Assembly (NCBI GenBank): GCA_963775635.1
Contig: CAVZJO010000012.1
Coordinates: 172,485-236,484, forward strand
Direction: 5' to 3'
Origin: JALORV01 sp963775635
GTDB lineage: Bacteria; Pseudomonadota; Gammaproteobacteria; Burkholderiales; Burkholderiaceae_F
DNA length: 64,000 nt
The notes beneath the pieces were generated by a model, which saw nothing but the letters and a program-made list of their open reading frames with translations, was not told the DNA's origin and ran no database searches. Positions 8,520 to 18,401 of the stretch are shown here, one piece after another. How positions within the stretch are numbered: the first letter of the stretch is position 1; each line of letters opens with the position of its first letter. A program made the position numbers and the translations under genes.

Positions 8520-9908
8520 ATGACGACCCAAGCTTCCCGCCGCGAATTTCTGCGCGCCGCATCTCGGCTGTCGGTTGCGGGTGCCGCCACACCGTGGGCA
8601 CTGAACCTGGCTGCGATCGGAGCGGCCGCCGCACAGACCGTGCCTACCGACTACAAGGCGCTGGTCTGCATTTTCATGTACGGCGGCAACGACCAAAGCA
8701 ACACGATCGTCCCGGTCGACAACGCGAGCTATCAGCTGTATGCGCAGTCGCGCACCAACCTTGCTCTCGCACAAGACGTCCTGCTGCCAATTGCCACGCC
8801 GACCAACCCGTCGATGACCGGCCGCCAGTTATCGATGCGCCCGGAATTACTGCCGTTGAAGACCATTTATGAGGCCGGCAAAGCTGCGGTGGTTGCCAAC
8901 GTCGGCACGCTGATCGTGCCGACGACGATGGCGCAGTACCGAGCGCGCAGTGTGCCGTTGCCGCCGAGCCTGTTTTCGCACAACGACCAGCAATCGGTAT
9001 GGCAGACCTACAACGGACGGCGTGAGGGCGCGCGCGTGGGCTGGGGCGGCCGCATGGGCGACTTGCTGGCATCGGCCAACCAGTTCCAGAACTTCACCTG
9101 CGTATCGGCCTCCGGCACTGCGGTGTTTCTGTCCGGGCAGGCAAGCGTGCAGATGCAGATCGGCAACAACGGCGGTCTTGCGATCACCGGTATTTCGGGC
9201 AATGCCTTGTTCGGCTCGAGCGCCGGCCCGGAGACGGCTCGGCGCCTGATGACGGAAGACCGCACCAATTCTTTTGAGAAGGACTACAACGCGATCGTCA
9301 AGCGGTCGGCCGAAGCGGCTCAGACGCTGAATGCCGCGCTCGCTGGCTTTCCGGCTACCGAGGCGCCATTTTCGACCTTCCCGAACACCGGTCTCGGCAA
9401 CCAGATGCGCAACGTTGCTCGCATGATTGCCGCACGCCAGGCGCTCGGTGCGAAGCGGCAGGTCTTCCACGTGTCGATCGGCGGCTTCGACCAGCATGCC
9501 GGACTGATCAACGGGCACGGCGGACGGATGACCGAGTTGGCCAATGCAGTGTCCGCGTTCTATCAGTCCACGGTGAGCCTCGGGATTGCCGACAGCGTGA
9601 CGTCGTTCACCGCGTCGGATTTCGGCCGCACGCTCGATTCGAACGGCGAGGGTTCCGACCATGGCTGGGGAGCGCATCACTTCGCGGTCGGCGGTGCGGT
9701 GAAGGGCGGCGAGCTGTTCGGCGTCTGGCCCGACACCGTGCTGCGCGGCGCCAACGATGTCGGCCGGGGCAACCTGCTCCCGACCACCTCGGTCAATCAA
9801 TACGCCGCAACGCTTGCAACGTGGTTCGGTATCGGTCCGACGCAACTGGTCGATGTGCTGCCCAACGTCGTCAATTTCCCGCAACCCAACCTCGGCTTCA
9901 TGCTCTGA
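8520..9908 (+). CDS. DUF1501 domain-containing Tat-exported protein
   Basis: A protein of 462 residues with a twin-arginine signal (SRREFLRAASRLSVAG) and cleavage probably near the AAAAQT segment. The body shows DUF1501 features of the alkaline-phosphatase-like superfamily: FMYGGNDQSNTIVP near the N-terminus, LFSHNDQQSVWQTY, FHVSIGGFDQHAGL and DFGRTLDSNGEGSDHGWGAHH. It is probably co-transcribed with the DUF1800 gene and ends just before a strong bidirectional terminator. The family substrate is unknown; sulfatase-like or phosphatase-like chemistry is only an inference from fold. Confidence 0.87.
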   Translation: MTTQASRREFLRAASRLSVAGAATPWALNLAAIGAAAAQTVPTDYKALVCIFMYGGNDQSNTIVPVDNASYQLYAQSRTNLALAQDVLLPIATPTNPSMTGRQLSMRPELLPLKTIYEAGKAAVVANVGTLIVPTTMAQYRARSVPLPPSLFSHNDQQSVWQTYNGRREGARVGWGGRMGDLLASANQFQNFTCVSASGTAVFLSGQASVQMQIGNNGGLAITGISGNALFGSSAGPETARRLMTEDRTNSFEKDYNAIVKRSAEAAQTLNAALAGFPATEAPFSTFPNTGLGNQMRNVARMIAARQALGAKRQVFHVSIGGFDQHAGLINGHGGRMTELANAVSAFYQSTVSLGIADSVTSFTASDFGRTLDSNGEGSDHGWGAHHFAVGGAVKGGELFGVWPDTVLRGANDVGRGNLLPTTSVNQYAATLATWFGIGPTQLVDVLPNVVNFPQPNLGFML

Positions 9909-9940
9909 GGCAGCGAAGCAGGGCTGCGACGCAAAGGAAA

Positions 9941-9959
9941 ACGGCGCCTGAGGCGCCGT
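9941..9959. terminator. Bidirectional intrinsic terminator
   Basis: A perfect 8-bp inverted repeat (ACGGCGCC / GGCGCCGT) with a TGA loop. On the minus strand it is followed by a T-rich run (complement of GGAAAA at 9936-9940). It sits between the end of the DUF1501 gene and the end of the convergent Cas6e-like gene, so it can serve both. Confidence 0.75.
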
Positions 9960-9982
9960 CTCTATATCGGTCGTTTAGCGGG

Positions 9983-10672
9983 CTAGTTCGACAGTTGGAG
10001 CAATCCGAGGCCGACCCGGCGATAGGAGCCGATGCCGCGCAGCATCGGTTTCTTCAGCAACTCGGCATCGGTCACTTCCAGCACGCCTTCGATCGACGAA
10101 TACGGCAGCGTGACGGTGCGGTTGCCGTACGGAAATTTCAGTTCCTTGATCGCGACGTTGAAGAAATCCGGGCGGAATCCGAATTTCGGAGCGATCGCGA
10201 CGAGCCAGGCTTCGACTTCCTGCGGGGTCTTGAACGGCTCGACTTCCTTTTCGCCATCCACCAGGCGTTCGCGGCCGATGCAGGCTTCCAGGGCAAAACG
10301 ATATGGCAGGCCCTCGCATAACTGGACCATCAGGCGCTTTGGCGCGAGCGCGCTTACGGCTTCGGCCGGCGGCTCGAGCCAGGGGTCGCCCGAATACACC
10401 CAGTAGCGTCCTTCGGTAGCGGTGTCGGCCCGGAACACAAAGCTGACCCCGGCCTTTTTCCCGAAAGTACGCGTCAGCGCCGCATGGGCCGAGAGCGGAT
10501 CGCCATGCTTGGGACCGAAGGTGACCGCGGTTTCCCACAGTTCCACAGTGGGCACGTCCATCTTGGTGTAGCTCATCACCGTATTGACAAACGCGCGCAG
10601 CGTCTTCGGGCCTTTGCCCTTGGCCTGACTTGAGGCCAGCCAATGCGACGGCAGTCTTAACGAGATGTCCAT
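9983..10672 (-). CDS. Stand-alone Cas6e/Cse3-like endoribonuclease
   Basis: A 229-residue protein. From about residue 40 it can be aligned by eye along its whole length with E. coli CasE and Thermus Cse3: VELWETAV (first strand), LSAHAALTRTF with the catalytic-position His63, VSFVFRAD, LPYRFALEA, a KTPQEVEAWL helix, the IEGVLEVTD strand, and the C-terminal glycine-rich loop GIGSYRRVGLGLL (about 213-225). Cas6e cuts CRISPR repeats to make crRNA in type I-E systems. Here there is no array and no other cas gene. The Tyr that precedes the His in the Thermus and E. coli enzymes is not kept. Residues 1-37 are an extra basic N-terminal segment, or the true start is Met38 (10561), which gives a Cas6e-sized 192 residues. 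Assignment is from remembered family sequences, not a database search. Confidence 0.7.
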   Translation of the reverse strand: MDISLRLPSHWLASSQAKGKGPKTLRAFVNTVMSYTKMDVPTVELWETAVTFGPKHGDPLSAHAALTRTFGKKAGVSFVFRADTATEGRYWVYSGDPWLEPPAEAVSALAPKRLMVQLCEGLPYRFALEACIGRERLVDGEKEVEPFKTPQEVEAWLVAIAPKFGFRPDFFNVAIKELKFPYGNRTVTLPYSSIEGVLEVTDAELLKKPMLRGIGSYRRVGLGLLQLSN

Positions 10673-10914
10673 GGACCCGCTTATCTACTGGTTGTGGTTA
10701 TCAAACTCATTTTCGGCAGTTCGTGGCGAAGCAGTATCGCGCAAAGGCACTAGGGTCCATGCCTTTTCCGAACGAGTGGCCGCTGCGCCCCGCTCATCGG
10801 AGCCTGAACAGGCCGACTGTGATACGCGCCTCGATGCTAGTGTGCGCTTACAGTCATTTGGGATCAGCAGACAGGCCTTCTCGCCGCACGCACTCAAAGA
10901 ATTCAGTCGGTGCT
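10673..10914. other. Intergenic region between cas6e-like gene and groESL control region
   Basis: About 240 bp between two divergently transcribed genes. It contains only short unconvincing frames and no clear repeat, RNA gene or CRISPR unit. The promoter of the Cas6e-like gene should lie here but no good match is visible. Confidence 0.5.
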
Positions 10915-10944
10915 CTTGAAACCTTAGGTGGTCGTCCCTATAAT
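10915..10944 (+). promoter_or_regulatory. Sigma-32 (RpoH) heat-shock promoter of groESL
   Basis: A -35 element CTTGAAA (10915-10921) and a -10 element CCCTATAAT (10936-10944) are separated by 14 bases, a close match to the RpoH consensus. The TATAAT core could also be read by the housekeeping sigma factor. The CIRCE operator begins at the last base of the -10. Confidence 0.85.
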
Positions 10945-10970
10945 TAGCACTCGCCTCGATGGACTGCTAA
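10944..10970 (+). promoter_or_regulatory. CIRCE operator (HrcA binding site)
   Basis: TTAGCACTC, nine bases, GACTGCTAA. This matches the CIRCE consensus (TTAGCACTC-N9-GAGTGCTAA) with one mismatch in the right arm. HrcA bound here would block transcription of groESL from the adjoining promoter. hrcA itself is not in the window. Confidence 0.88.
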
Positions 10971-11046
10971 CAATCCTTCGGGGCCGGAGCGCAGCTCCCC
11001 AATTCCTTCATTTCTCGGTTCCGAGAAAACCACCGTAGGAGAGTTT

Positions 11047-11334
11047 ATGAAGATTCGTCCTCTGCACGATCGAGTGATCGTCAAGCGCCTCGACAACGAG
11101 CGCAAGACCGCCTCGGGCATCGTCATTCCCGACAACGTCGCCGAGAAGCCCGACCAGGGCGAAATCGTCGCGGTCGGCCCGGGCAAGCGTGACGACAACG
11201 GCAAGGTGATCGCGCTCGACGTCAAGGTCGGCGACAAGGTGCTGTTCGGCAAGTACTCGGGCCAGACCGTCAAGGTCGAAGGCGAGGAACTGCTCGTCAT
11301 GCGCGAAGAAGACCTCATGGGTGTCATCGCCTAA
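11047..11334 (+). CDS. groES: Co-chaperonin GroES
   Basis: A protein of 95 residues starting MKIRPLHDRVIVKR, the lid of the GroEL folding chamber in the cytoplasm. The mobile-loop region (NERKTASGIVIPDN) and the C-terminal EGEELLVMREEDLMGVI are typical. A GGAG ribosome-binding site lies just upstream of the ATG. The leader between the CIRCE element and the start is about 76 bases. First gene of the groESL operon. Confidence 0.98.
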   Translation: MKIRPLHDRVIVKRLDNERKTASGIVIPDNVAEKPDQGEIVAVGPGKRDDNGKVIALDVKVGDKVLFGKYSGQTVKVEGEELLVMREEDLMGVIA

Positions 11335-11370
11335 GCGTCAACACATACCGAACAGACAGGAGTTTTCACT

Positions 11371-13017
<1,647 letters not shown>

Positions 13018-13057
13018 TGCCCGCCGGGTTGCGATCGACGCAACCGTTCGCTGCACG

Positions 13058-13093
13058 AAAGCAAACGGCCCGCTCTGCGGGCCGTTTGCTTTT
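13058..13093 (+). terminator. Intrinsic terminator of groESL
   Basis: A perfect 16-bp stem (AAAGCAAACGGCCCGC with its complement at 13077-13092) around a TCT loop, with T residues at its 3' edge. It lies 40 bp after the groEL stop and 14 bp before the end of the convergent redoxin gene, and its A/T ends could also stop that transcript. Confidence 0.9.
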
Positions 13094-13106
13094 CGAGCGA
13101 CGCTGA

Positions 13107-13718
13107 TCAGTACTTGATCGTGCAACCGTACGCGCTCGACGATGTGGTCGCGATCGGTTTGCCCGCCCCGGCGGCGGTCAGTGCCGCCACCACATAGTTA
13201 TTGGCTGTCTTCACATCTGCCGGATTCGCGCTGCGCTTGTCGTCGATGGCGCCGGCGTAGACGACCGTGCCCTTTGGATCGACTACGAACATGTGCGGCG
13301 TCACCTTGGCACCGTAGGCGCGTCCGATCTCGCCCCGGGTGTCCATCACGACCGCGGCCGGCGTGGCGTTCTGCTGTCTGAACCAAGCGGCCAGCTTGTC
13401 AGGCGACATGTAGTCGGAGTGCGAGTCGCTGGTGGAATTCACTGCGATCCAGGCAACGTTGTCAGCTCCGAAGCGCTTCTGCAGCGATTGCATGTTGCCG
13501 CTGTCGTAGTGCTTCATGACGAACGGGCAATTGGGGTTGTTCCATTCGAGGACGACGTACTTGCCCTTGAAGTCGGCCAGCGACACCGGTTTGCCGCTGA
13601 TATCGGTGGCCCTGAACTGCGGGGCCGGTTGGCCGGCGCTCACTGCGGCTGCGGCCGCGTTGATGCCAAACGCACAGAATGCCGCGACGAACGCCGCGAC
13701 AGGACGAACCGGATTCAT
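13107..13718 (-). CDS. Exported redoxin / thioredoxin-like protein
   Basis: A protein of 203 residues with a signal peptide (about 1-25, ending NAAAAAVSAG) and a thioredoxin-fold redoxin domain (PAPQFRATDISGKPVSLADF; LEWNNPNCPFVMKHYD). The NxxCPFVxKHY signature keeps one cysteine, so this is a peroxiredoxin-like redoxin rather than a CxxC thioredoxin. The start at 13718 has an upstream TGAGG. It lies 8 bp downstream of the DsbD/ScsB-like reductase gene, so it may be reduced by that protein in the periplasm; this partnership is inferred from position. Confidence 0.85.
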   Translation of the reverse strand: MNPVRPVAAFVAAFCAFGINAAAAAVSAGQPAPQFRATDISGKPVSLADFKGKYVVLEWNNPNCPFVMKHYDSGNMQSLQKRFGADNVAWIAVNSTSDSHSDYMSPDKLAAWFRQQNATPAAVVMDTRGEIGRAYGAKVTPHMFVVDPKGTVVYAGAIDDKRSANPADVKTANNYVVAALTAAGAGKPIATTSSSAYGCTIKY

Positions 13719-13726
13719 GACGGACC

Positions 13727-15850
13727 TCATTTGACGCGGTCGAGTGCCGCTAGGACCGTATTTTCCGTCAGGAGTTCGGGCAGCACGTTCGGCTGTCCCT
13801 TGCTGTCGTACAACACATACAGGGGAACACCGTTGCGGCCGAATTCGGCCAGCGCCCGCGTTATCGACTCGTCGCGGTTGGTCCAGTCGGCCTTCATGCG
13901 CACGATACGTCCATCGGAGAAACGCGCGCGGACTTTGTCGGTATTCAGTGCGACACGCTTGTTGACCTGGCAAGTGACGCACCACGCGGCGGTGAAGTCG
14001 ACGAACACCGGCTTGCCCTGCGCCCGCAGTTCCGCCAGCTTCTGCGGGGAATAGTCGACCCAGTCGACACTCGTCGTCCGGGCTGCCGAACTCGCTTGCT
14101 CGGAGGTGGCGATCGGAGTGAACGTCAGTGCGGCCAGCACGGCGCCGACCAGCGCGACCCAGCGGAAGCGGCTTGCGCCGCGTTGCGCAAGACCCAGCGA
14201 CCACAAAGCGAAAGACACGGCGACTAACACGCCGAGCGCGAGCGCGACGCCGCCTGCATCGACCTGCTGTGCCAGCACCCACAGCAGCCACACACAGGTC
14301 GCAAACATCGGGAACGCCATGAACTGCTTGAACAGTTCCATCCAGCGACCAGGACGCGGAAGTTTTGCCAGCAGCGTCGGGAACAGGGTCAGCAACAGAT
14401 ACGGCATGGCCATGCCGACACCCAGCATGCCGAAGACCGACAGCGCGACCGCGGCGGGTTGCGTGATCGCATAGCCCAGAGCGGCGCTCATGAAAGGCGC
14501 GGTGCACGGTGAGGCGACGATGACGGCCAGCACGCCGGTGCCGAAGCTGCCGCGCCAATCGGATTTGCCGACCAGTGCATCGGCTGCGCGCGTGTTGCCT
14601 AGCCCGCTGCCGAAAGTGAACTCGAAAACGCCGAGCAGATTGAGACCGATGCCGAAAAACAGCACCGTCAGCGCCGCGATCACCCACGGCGTCTGCAACT
14701 GAAAGCCCCAGCCGAGCGCACTTCCCGCCTGTTGCAGGGCGATCAGCAGGCCGGCGAGCAGTACGAACGAGAGCACCACGCCGGCCGCGAACGCCACTCC
14801 ATGCGCCGCCATCGGGCCGCTGTGCGTGCGGTGCTGGGCGAGGCCGATCAGCTTCAGCGACAGCACCGGGAACACGCACGGCATCAGATTGAGGATCAAG
14901 CCGCCGATGAACGCCGCGCCTAGCGCAGCGAGCAGTGACATCGTCGGGGCTGCCGGCGCTGCGCTCGTCGATGCAACCGCCGGTGCGACTGCGCCAGCGG
15001 CCAATGGCGCATCAACCAGCGCAACCCAGCCTCCGGGCTTTGCCGGTCCGCCATTGGCGACGACGACACCCGACAGACTCTTCGCCTCGGTCTTCACAGG
15101 CTGCGCAGCGGTCAGTTGCAGGGCCAGCGACTCGCCGCGCATCAAGGCCTGCGGCGCGGCCGGTTCGATCCGACCTTCCTCGAGCGGAAAGAACTCGAGG
15201 CTGTCCGCCTTGAGATTCGCGGGCAGTGCGAGATCCATCCGGATGCGGTTGGCCTCGATCACGCCGCGCGCGGATATGCCGGCGACCTTGGCGGGGACCA
15301 GCTTGCGAGCGGCGTCGAAGAACGCCGCGTGCGACGACGGAGCGGCCGAGCCGCGCACCGGAAGCGTCAGCTTCAGGTCGGCACTACCCGGAATGCAGAC
15401 GTCATAGCACTCCAGCCATTCGGCTTTGCCGGCCAGTGTCACCTGCGTTGACGAGCGGAAGTCGGCCGGCACCTGCAACGTGGTGAGCAACAGGGTTTCG
15501 CCGTCGTAGCCGAAGTTCATCAGCGGGCCGGCCGGCAGGCGGTGCGGGTGCGGCCACTCGATCGGACCGGCTTGGAAGGCGGCTGGCAGCTGCCACTCGA
15601 TGCGCGTCGGCAGCCCGGAATCGCCAGGAACCTGCCAGTAGGTGTGCCAGTTTTTCTCGTGCGTCAGCTTCAGTCCGACCTGCAACGGCTGGCCAGGGAC
15701 GATGGCATCCGCGGCGGCGATCAGCTCGGCCTTTACGTGCGGATCCGGAGCGCCGAAGCGCGGCAGCGACTGGGCGTGCACCGCCGAAGTGAACGCTAGG
15801 GCCAGCGCGGCTGAAGCCAGCAGGGACGGGAGGAGTCGACAGGTTCGCAT
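13727..15850 (-). CDS. DsbD/ScsB-family protein-disulfide reductase
   Basis: A protein of 707 residues with a signal peptide (about 1-26). Residues about 30-270 form the periplasmic N-terminal domain with a CYDVCIPG cysteine pair. About 295-560 is the eight-helix transmembrane electron carrier, with the two conserved cysteines in NLMPCVFPVLSLK and SPCTAPFM. The C-terminal thioredoxin domain carries AAWCVTCQVNK. It passes electrons from cytoplasmic thioredoxin to periplasmic proteins. The layout is closer to ScsB/DipZ-type DsbD than to E. coli DsbD. Likely client: the redoxin encoded just downstream. Confidence 0.88.
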   Translation of the reverse strand: MRTCRLLPSLLASAALALAFTSAVHAQSLPRFGAPDPHVKAELIAAADAIVPGQPLQVGLKLTHEKNWHTYWQVPGDSGLPTRIEWQLPAAFQAGPIEWPHPHRLPAGPLMNFGYDGETLLLTTLQVPADFRSSTQVTLAGKAEWLECYDVCIPGSADLKLTLPVRGSAAPSSHAAFFDAARKLVPAKVAGISARGVIEANRIRMDLALPANLKADSLEFFPLEEGRIEPAAPQALMRGESLALQLTAAQPVKTEAKSLSGVVVANGGPAKPGGWVALVDAPLAAGAVAPAVASTSAAPAAPTMSLLAALGAAFIGGLILNLMPCVFPVLSLKLIGLAQHRTHSGPMAAHGVAFAAGVVLSFVLLAGLLIALQQAGSALGWGFQLQTPWVIAALTVLFFGIGLNLLGVFEFTFGSGLGNTRAADALVGKSDWRGSFGTGVLAVIVASPCTAPFMSAALGYAITQPAAVALSVFGMLGVGMAMPYLLLTLFPTLLAKLPRPGRWMELFKQFMAFPMFATCVWLLWVLAQQVDAGGVALALGVLVAVSFALWSLGLAQRGASRFRWVALVGAVLAALTFTPIATSEQASSAARTTSVDWVDYSPQKLAELRAQGKPVFVDFTAAWCVTCQVNKRVALNTDKVRARFSDGRIVRMKADWTNRDESITRALAEFGRNGVPLYVLYDSKGQPNVLPELLTENTVLAALDRVK

Positions 15851-15913
15851 GACTTGATTTTCGGCTATCGCGCGGCGGAATGGTTCCCGGCTAAACGGCT
15901 TACCGGCGGACGG

Positions 15914-17212
15914 TTAAGCACAGGCTGCGAAGGACTCGCGCGCCGCGACCAGTGTGGCGTCGATCACATCGGCATCGTGCGCGATCGAAACGAAACCCGC
16001 TTCGAAGGCGGAAGGCGCCAAATAGACGCCTTGGTCGAGCATCGCATGAAAGAATCGATTGAATCGTTCGCGGTCGGACGCCATCACCTGCGCATACGAT
16101 GACGGCACTGCTGATGAGAAGTACACACCGAACATTCCGCCGACGCTATCGCTGGAGAACGCCAAAGACGGTGCCGCCGACCGCGCCGCTCCGATCAGGC
16201 CGTTGACGAGACGCTGGGCAGCACGCTCGAGCGCTTCGTAAAACCCGGGCCGCTGGATCTCGCGCAGCGTCGCCAGACCGCAGGCTACGGCGACCGGGTT
16301 GCCCGATAACGTACCGGCCTGGTACACGGCGCCCAGCGGTGCGAGGTGCTTCATGATCTCGCGCTTGCCGCCGAATGCGGCGACCGGCATGCCCCCGCCG
16401 ATCACCTTGCCGAGCACCGTCAGGTCCGGGTCGACGCCGTGCAGTGCCTGCGCGCCGCCAAGCGCCACACGGAAACCCGACATCACCTCGTCGAAAACCA
16501 GGATCGAGCCGTGCCGGGCGGTCAGTTCGCGCATGGCTCGGAGGAACTCGTCGCTCGCGCGCACCAGGTTCATGTTGCCGGCCACCGGCTCAACGATCAC
16601 GCAGGCGATGTCATCGCCGTGCTGGCGGAACGCGTCGGCCAGCTGCTGCGGATCGTTGTAGTCGAGCACCAGCGTGTGCTGCGTGATCTCGGCCGGGACG
16701 CCGGCGCTGCTTGGATTCCCGAAAGTCAGCAGGCCCGATCCGGCCTTGACCAGCAGGCTGTCCGCGTGGCCGTGATAGCACCCCTCGAACTTGATGATCT
16801 TGCGGCGACCCTTGCCGGCACCTGCCGCGCCGCGCGCCAGCCGAATCGCGCTCATTGCCGCTTCGGTGCCTGAGGACACCAGGCGCACCTGTTCCATCGA
16901 CGGAACCAGCTTCAGCAGTTCCTCGGCCATTTCGACTTCGGCTTCGGTCGGCGCGCCGTACGACAGCCCGCGCGCGGCGGCGTCCTGCACCGCGCGCACC
17001 ACGGCTGGATGTCCGTGTCCCAGAATCATCGGACCCCACGATCCGATGTAGTCGATATAGCGTTTGCCGTCCGCGTCCCAGAAGTACGGACCCTGGGCGC
17101 GTTCGATGAAGCGCGGCGTGCCACCGACCGAGCGAAACGCGCGCACCGGCGAGTTCACTCCGCCGGGAATCGATCGCTGCGCGCGGTCAAACAGTTGCTC
17201 GTTGCGATTCAT
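15914..17212 (-). CDS. hemL: Glutamate-1-semialdehyde 2,1-aminomutase
   Basis: A PLP enzyme of 432 residues that makes 5-aminolevulinate for heme by the C5 pathway. Seen: SIPGGVNSPVRAF near the N-terminus, the GSWGPMILGHGHP block, EGCYHGHAD, and the PLP lysine in TVLGKVIGGGMP. The start at 17212 (MNRNEQLF) matches the family; the frame extends upstream but the extension is not conserved-looking. It overlaps the 3' end of thiE by 26 bp, so the two are co-transcribed. Confidence 0.96.
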   Translation of the reverse strand: MNRNEQLFDRAQRSIPGGVNSPVRAFRSVGGTPRFIERAQGPYFWDADGKRYIDYIGSWGPMILGHGHPAVVRAVQDAAARGLSYGAPTEAEVEMAEELLKLVPSMEQVRLVSSGTEAAMSAIRLARGAAGAGKGRRKIIKFEGCYHGHADSLLVKAGSGLLTFGNPSSAGVPAEITQHTLVLDYNDPQQLADAFRQHGDDIACVIVEPVAGNMNLVRASDEFLRAMRELTARHGSILVFDEVMSGFRVALGGAQALHGVDPDLTVLGKVIGGGMPVAAFGGKREIMKHLAPLGAVYQAGTLSGNPVAVACGLATLREIQRPGFYEALERAAQRLVNGLIGAARSAAPSLAFSSDSVGGMFGVYFSSAVPSSYAQVMASDRERFNRFFHAMLDQGVYLAPSAFEAGFVSIAHDADVIDATLVAARESFAACA

Positions 17213-17888
17213 GCTCGGCCCGTCCCCGGTTGAATTCTTCGCGTAGCTTCCGTGCCGCCTGCCCGGCATCGGGCGCATCGAAAACGGCACTGATCACGGC
17301 GGCTGCGTGCGCGCCGGCGGCACCGATGGCCCGGATGTTGCTAGCGTCAATGCCGCCGATCGCGACGATGCGCACCTGCGGGAATAGCCGGCGCGCCTCG
17401 AGCAGCAGAGCGGGCGAAGCGCGTACTGCTGCCGGCTTGGTGATCGACGGGTACATCGATCCGAACGCCAGTAGATCGGCGCCGCGTTCCACCGCCTGGT
17501 GCGCCCGCTCCAGGTCGTTGTAGCACGACACGCCGAGCAACTTCTGCGGTAGCTGCTGACGGGCTGCGGCCAGTTCGCCGTCGTCGCGGCCGAGGTGCAC
17601 GCCGTCCGCGTCGAGTTCCAGCGCCAAATCGATGTCGTCGTTGACGATGAACAGCGCCCGATGGTTGCGCGCGATCATCTGTGCCGCGCGCGCCTGATGC
17701 AGCCTGTCCGTTGCGCCTGAAGGTTCGGCGTTCGGTCCGTTCGCCTTGCTGCGGAACTGGACCATCGAGACGCCGGCTCCAAGCGCGGCATCGAGACTGG
17801 CGAGCATCGATTCGAAAGCTGCCGACGGAACGTACGGCGTCAGCAGGTAGACGCCTTCAACGCGGGTGGTGCGCACAGTTGACATCAC
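17187..17888 (-). CDS. thiE: Thiamine-phosphate synthase
   Basis: A TIM-barrel protein of 233 residues that joins HMP-PP and thiazole phosphate. Visible motifs: MVQFRSK, FIVNDDIDLALELDADGVHLGRDD, a TKP motif in the FGSMYPSITKP block, and VRIVAIGGID. The start is one of two adjacent ATG codons at 17888/17885. It forms a two-gene unit with hemL, a common betaproteobacterial arrangement. Confidence 0.93.
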   Translation of the reverse strand: MMSTVRTTRVEGVYLLTPYVPSAAFESMLASLDAALGAGVSMVQFRSKANGPNAEPSGATDRLHQARAAQMIARNHRALFIVNDDIDLALELDADGVHLGRDDGELAAARQQLPQKLLGVSCYNDLERAHQAVERGADLLAFGSMYPSITKPAAVRASPALLLEARRLFPQVRIVAIGGIDASNIRAIGAAGAHAAAVISAVFDAPDAGQAARKLREEFNRGRAEHESQRATV

Positions 17889-18058
17889 GTGGTCGGCGTC
17901 GGAATCGCAGGGCGTGGTCTAAATCGTTCGGTGCTACGTGGGCGCAACAATCTAGCGCGAAGGCGGTAGCGGAGTCCTACTAGCCCACGTTATGATCATC
18001 GGCTAAGTGTTTGATTTTAGCCGCTGAGCGACCGATTGCTCGGGCGGAGCCTTGAGCC

Positions 18059-18244
18059 ATGATGACAACTACAGTGGGGACAAAAACCTGGATGTGCCTG
18101 ATCTGTGGGTGGATCTACGACGAGGCCGCCGGCGTCCCCGAATCGGGCATCGCCCCCGGAACGCGCTGGGATGAGATCCCGCCTAACTGGACCTGCCCGG
18201 AGTGTGGCGCTCGCAAAGAAGATTTCGAAATGGTCGAAATCTGA
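18059..18244 (+). CDS. Rubredoxin
   Basis: A protein of 61 residues with the two iron-binding cysteine pairs CLIC (13-16) and CPEC (46-49) and the conserved WIYDEAAG and WDEIPPNWTCP segments. It is a one-electron carrier in the cytoplasm. It lies directly upstream of pilG, an arrangement repeated in many betaproteobacteria although no functional link to pili is known. Two ATG codons overlap the start; the second begins one codon later. Confidence 0.95.
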   Translation: MMTTTVGTKTWMCLICGWIYDEAAGVPESGIAPGTRWDEIPPNWTCPECGARKEDFEMVEI

Positions 18245-18401
18245 CCCCGGAAGGGCGGTTTTCGACGCGGCGTGCACACAGGAGATCGGTTAAAAACGCG
18301 GCGATCGGTCGATAAAATCGTCCGCGAGTTTTTGCCAGGGCGAGTCCCGCGTGGCAATGACCGGCGGAAGCCTGGGGCCGGTTGAGCATCGAGGACACGA
18401 C

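Noticed and set aside
9960..11046. Possible CRISPR array next to the Cas6e-like gene
   Set aside because: No set of regularly spaced repeats is present on either side; the only repeats are the terminator hairpin and the CIRCE operator.
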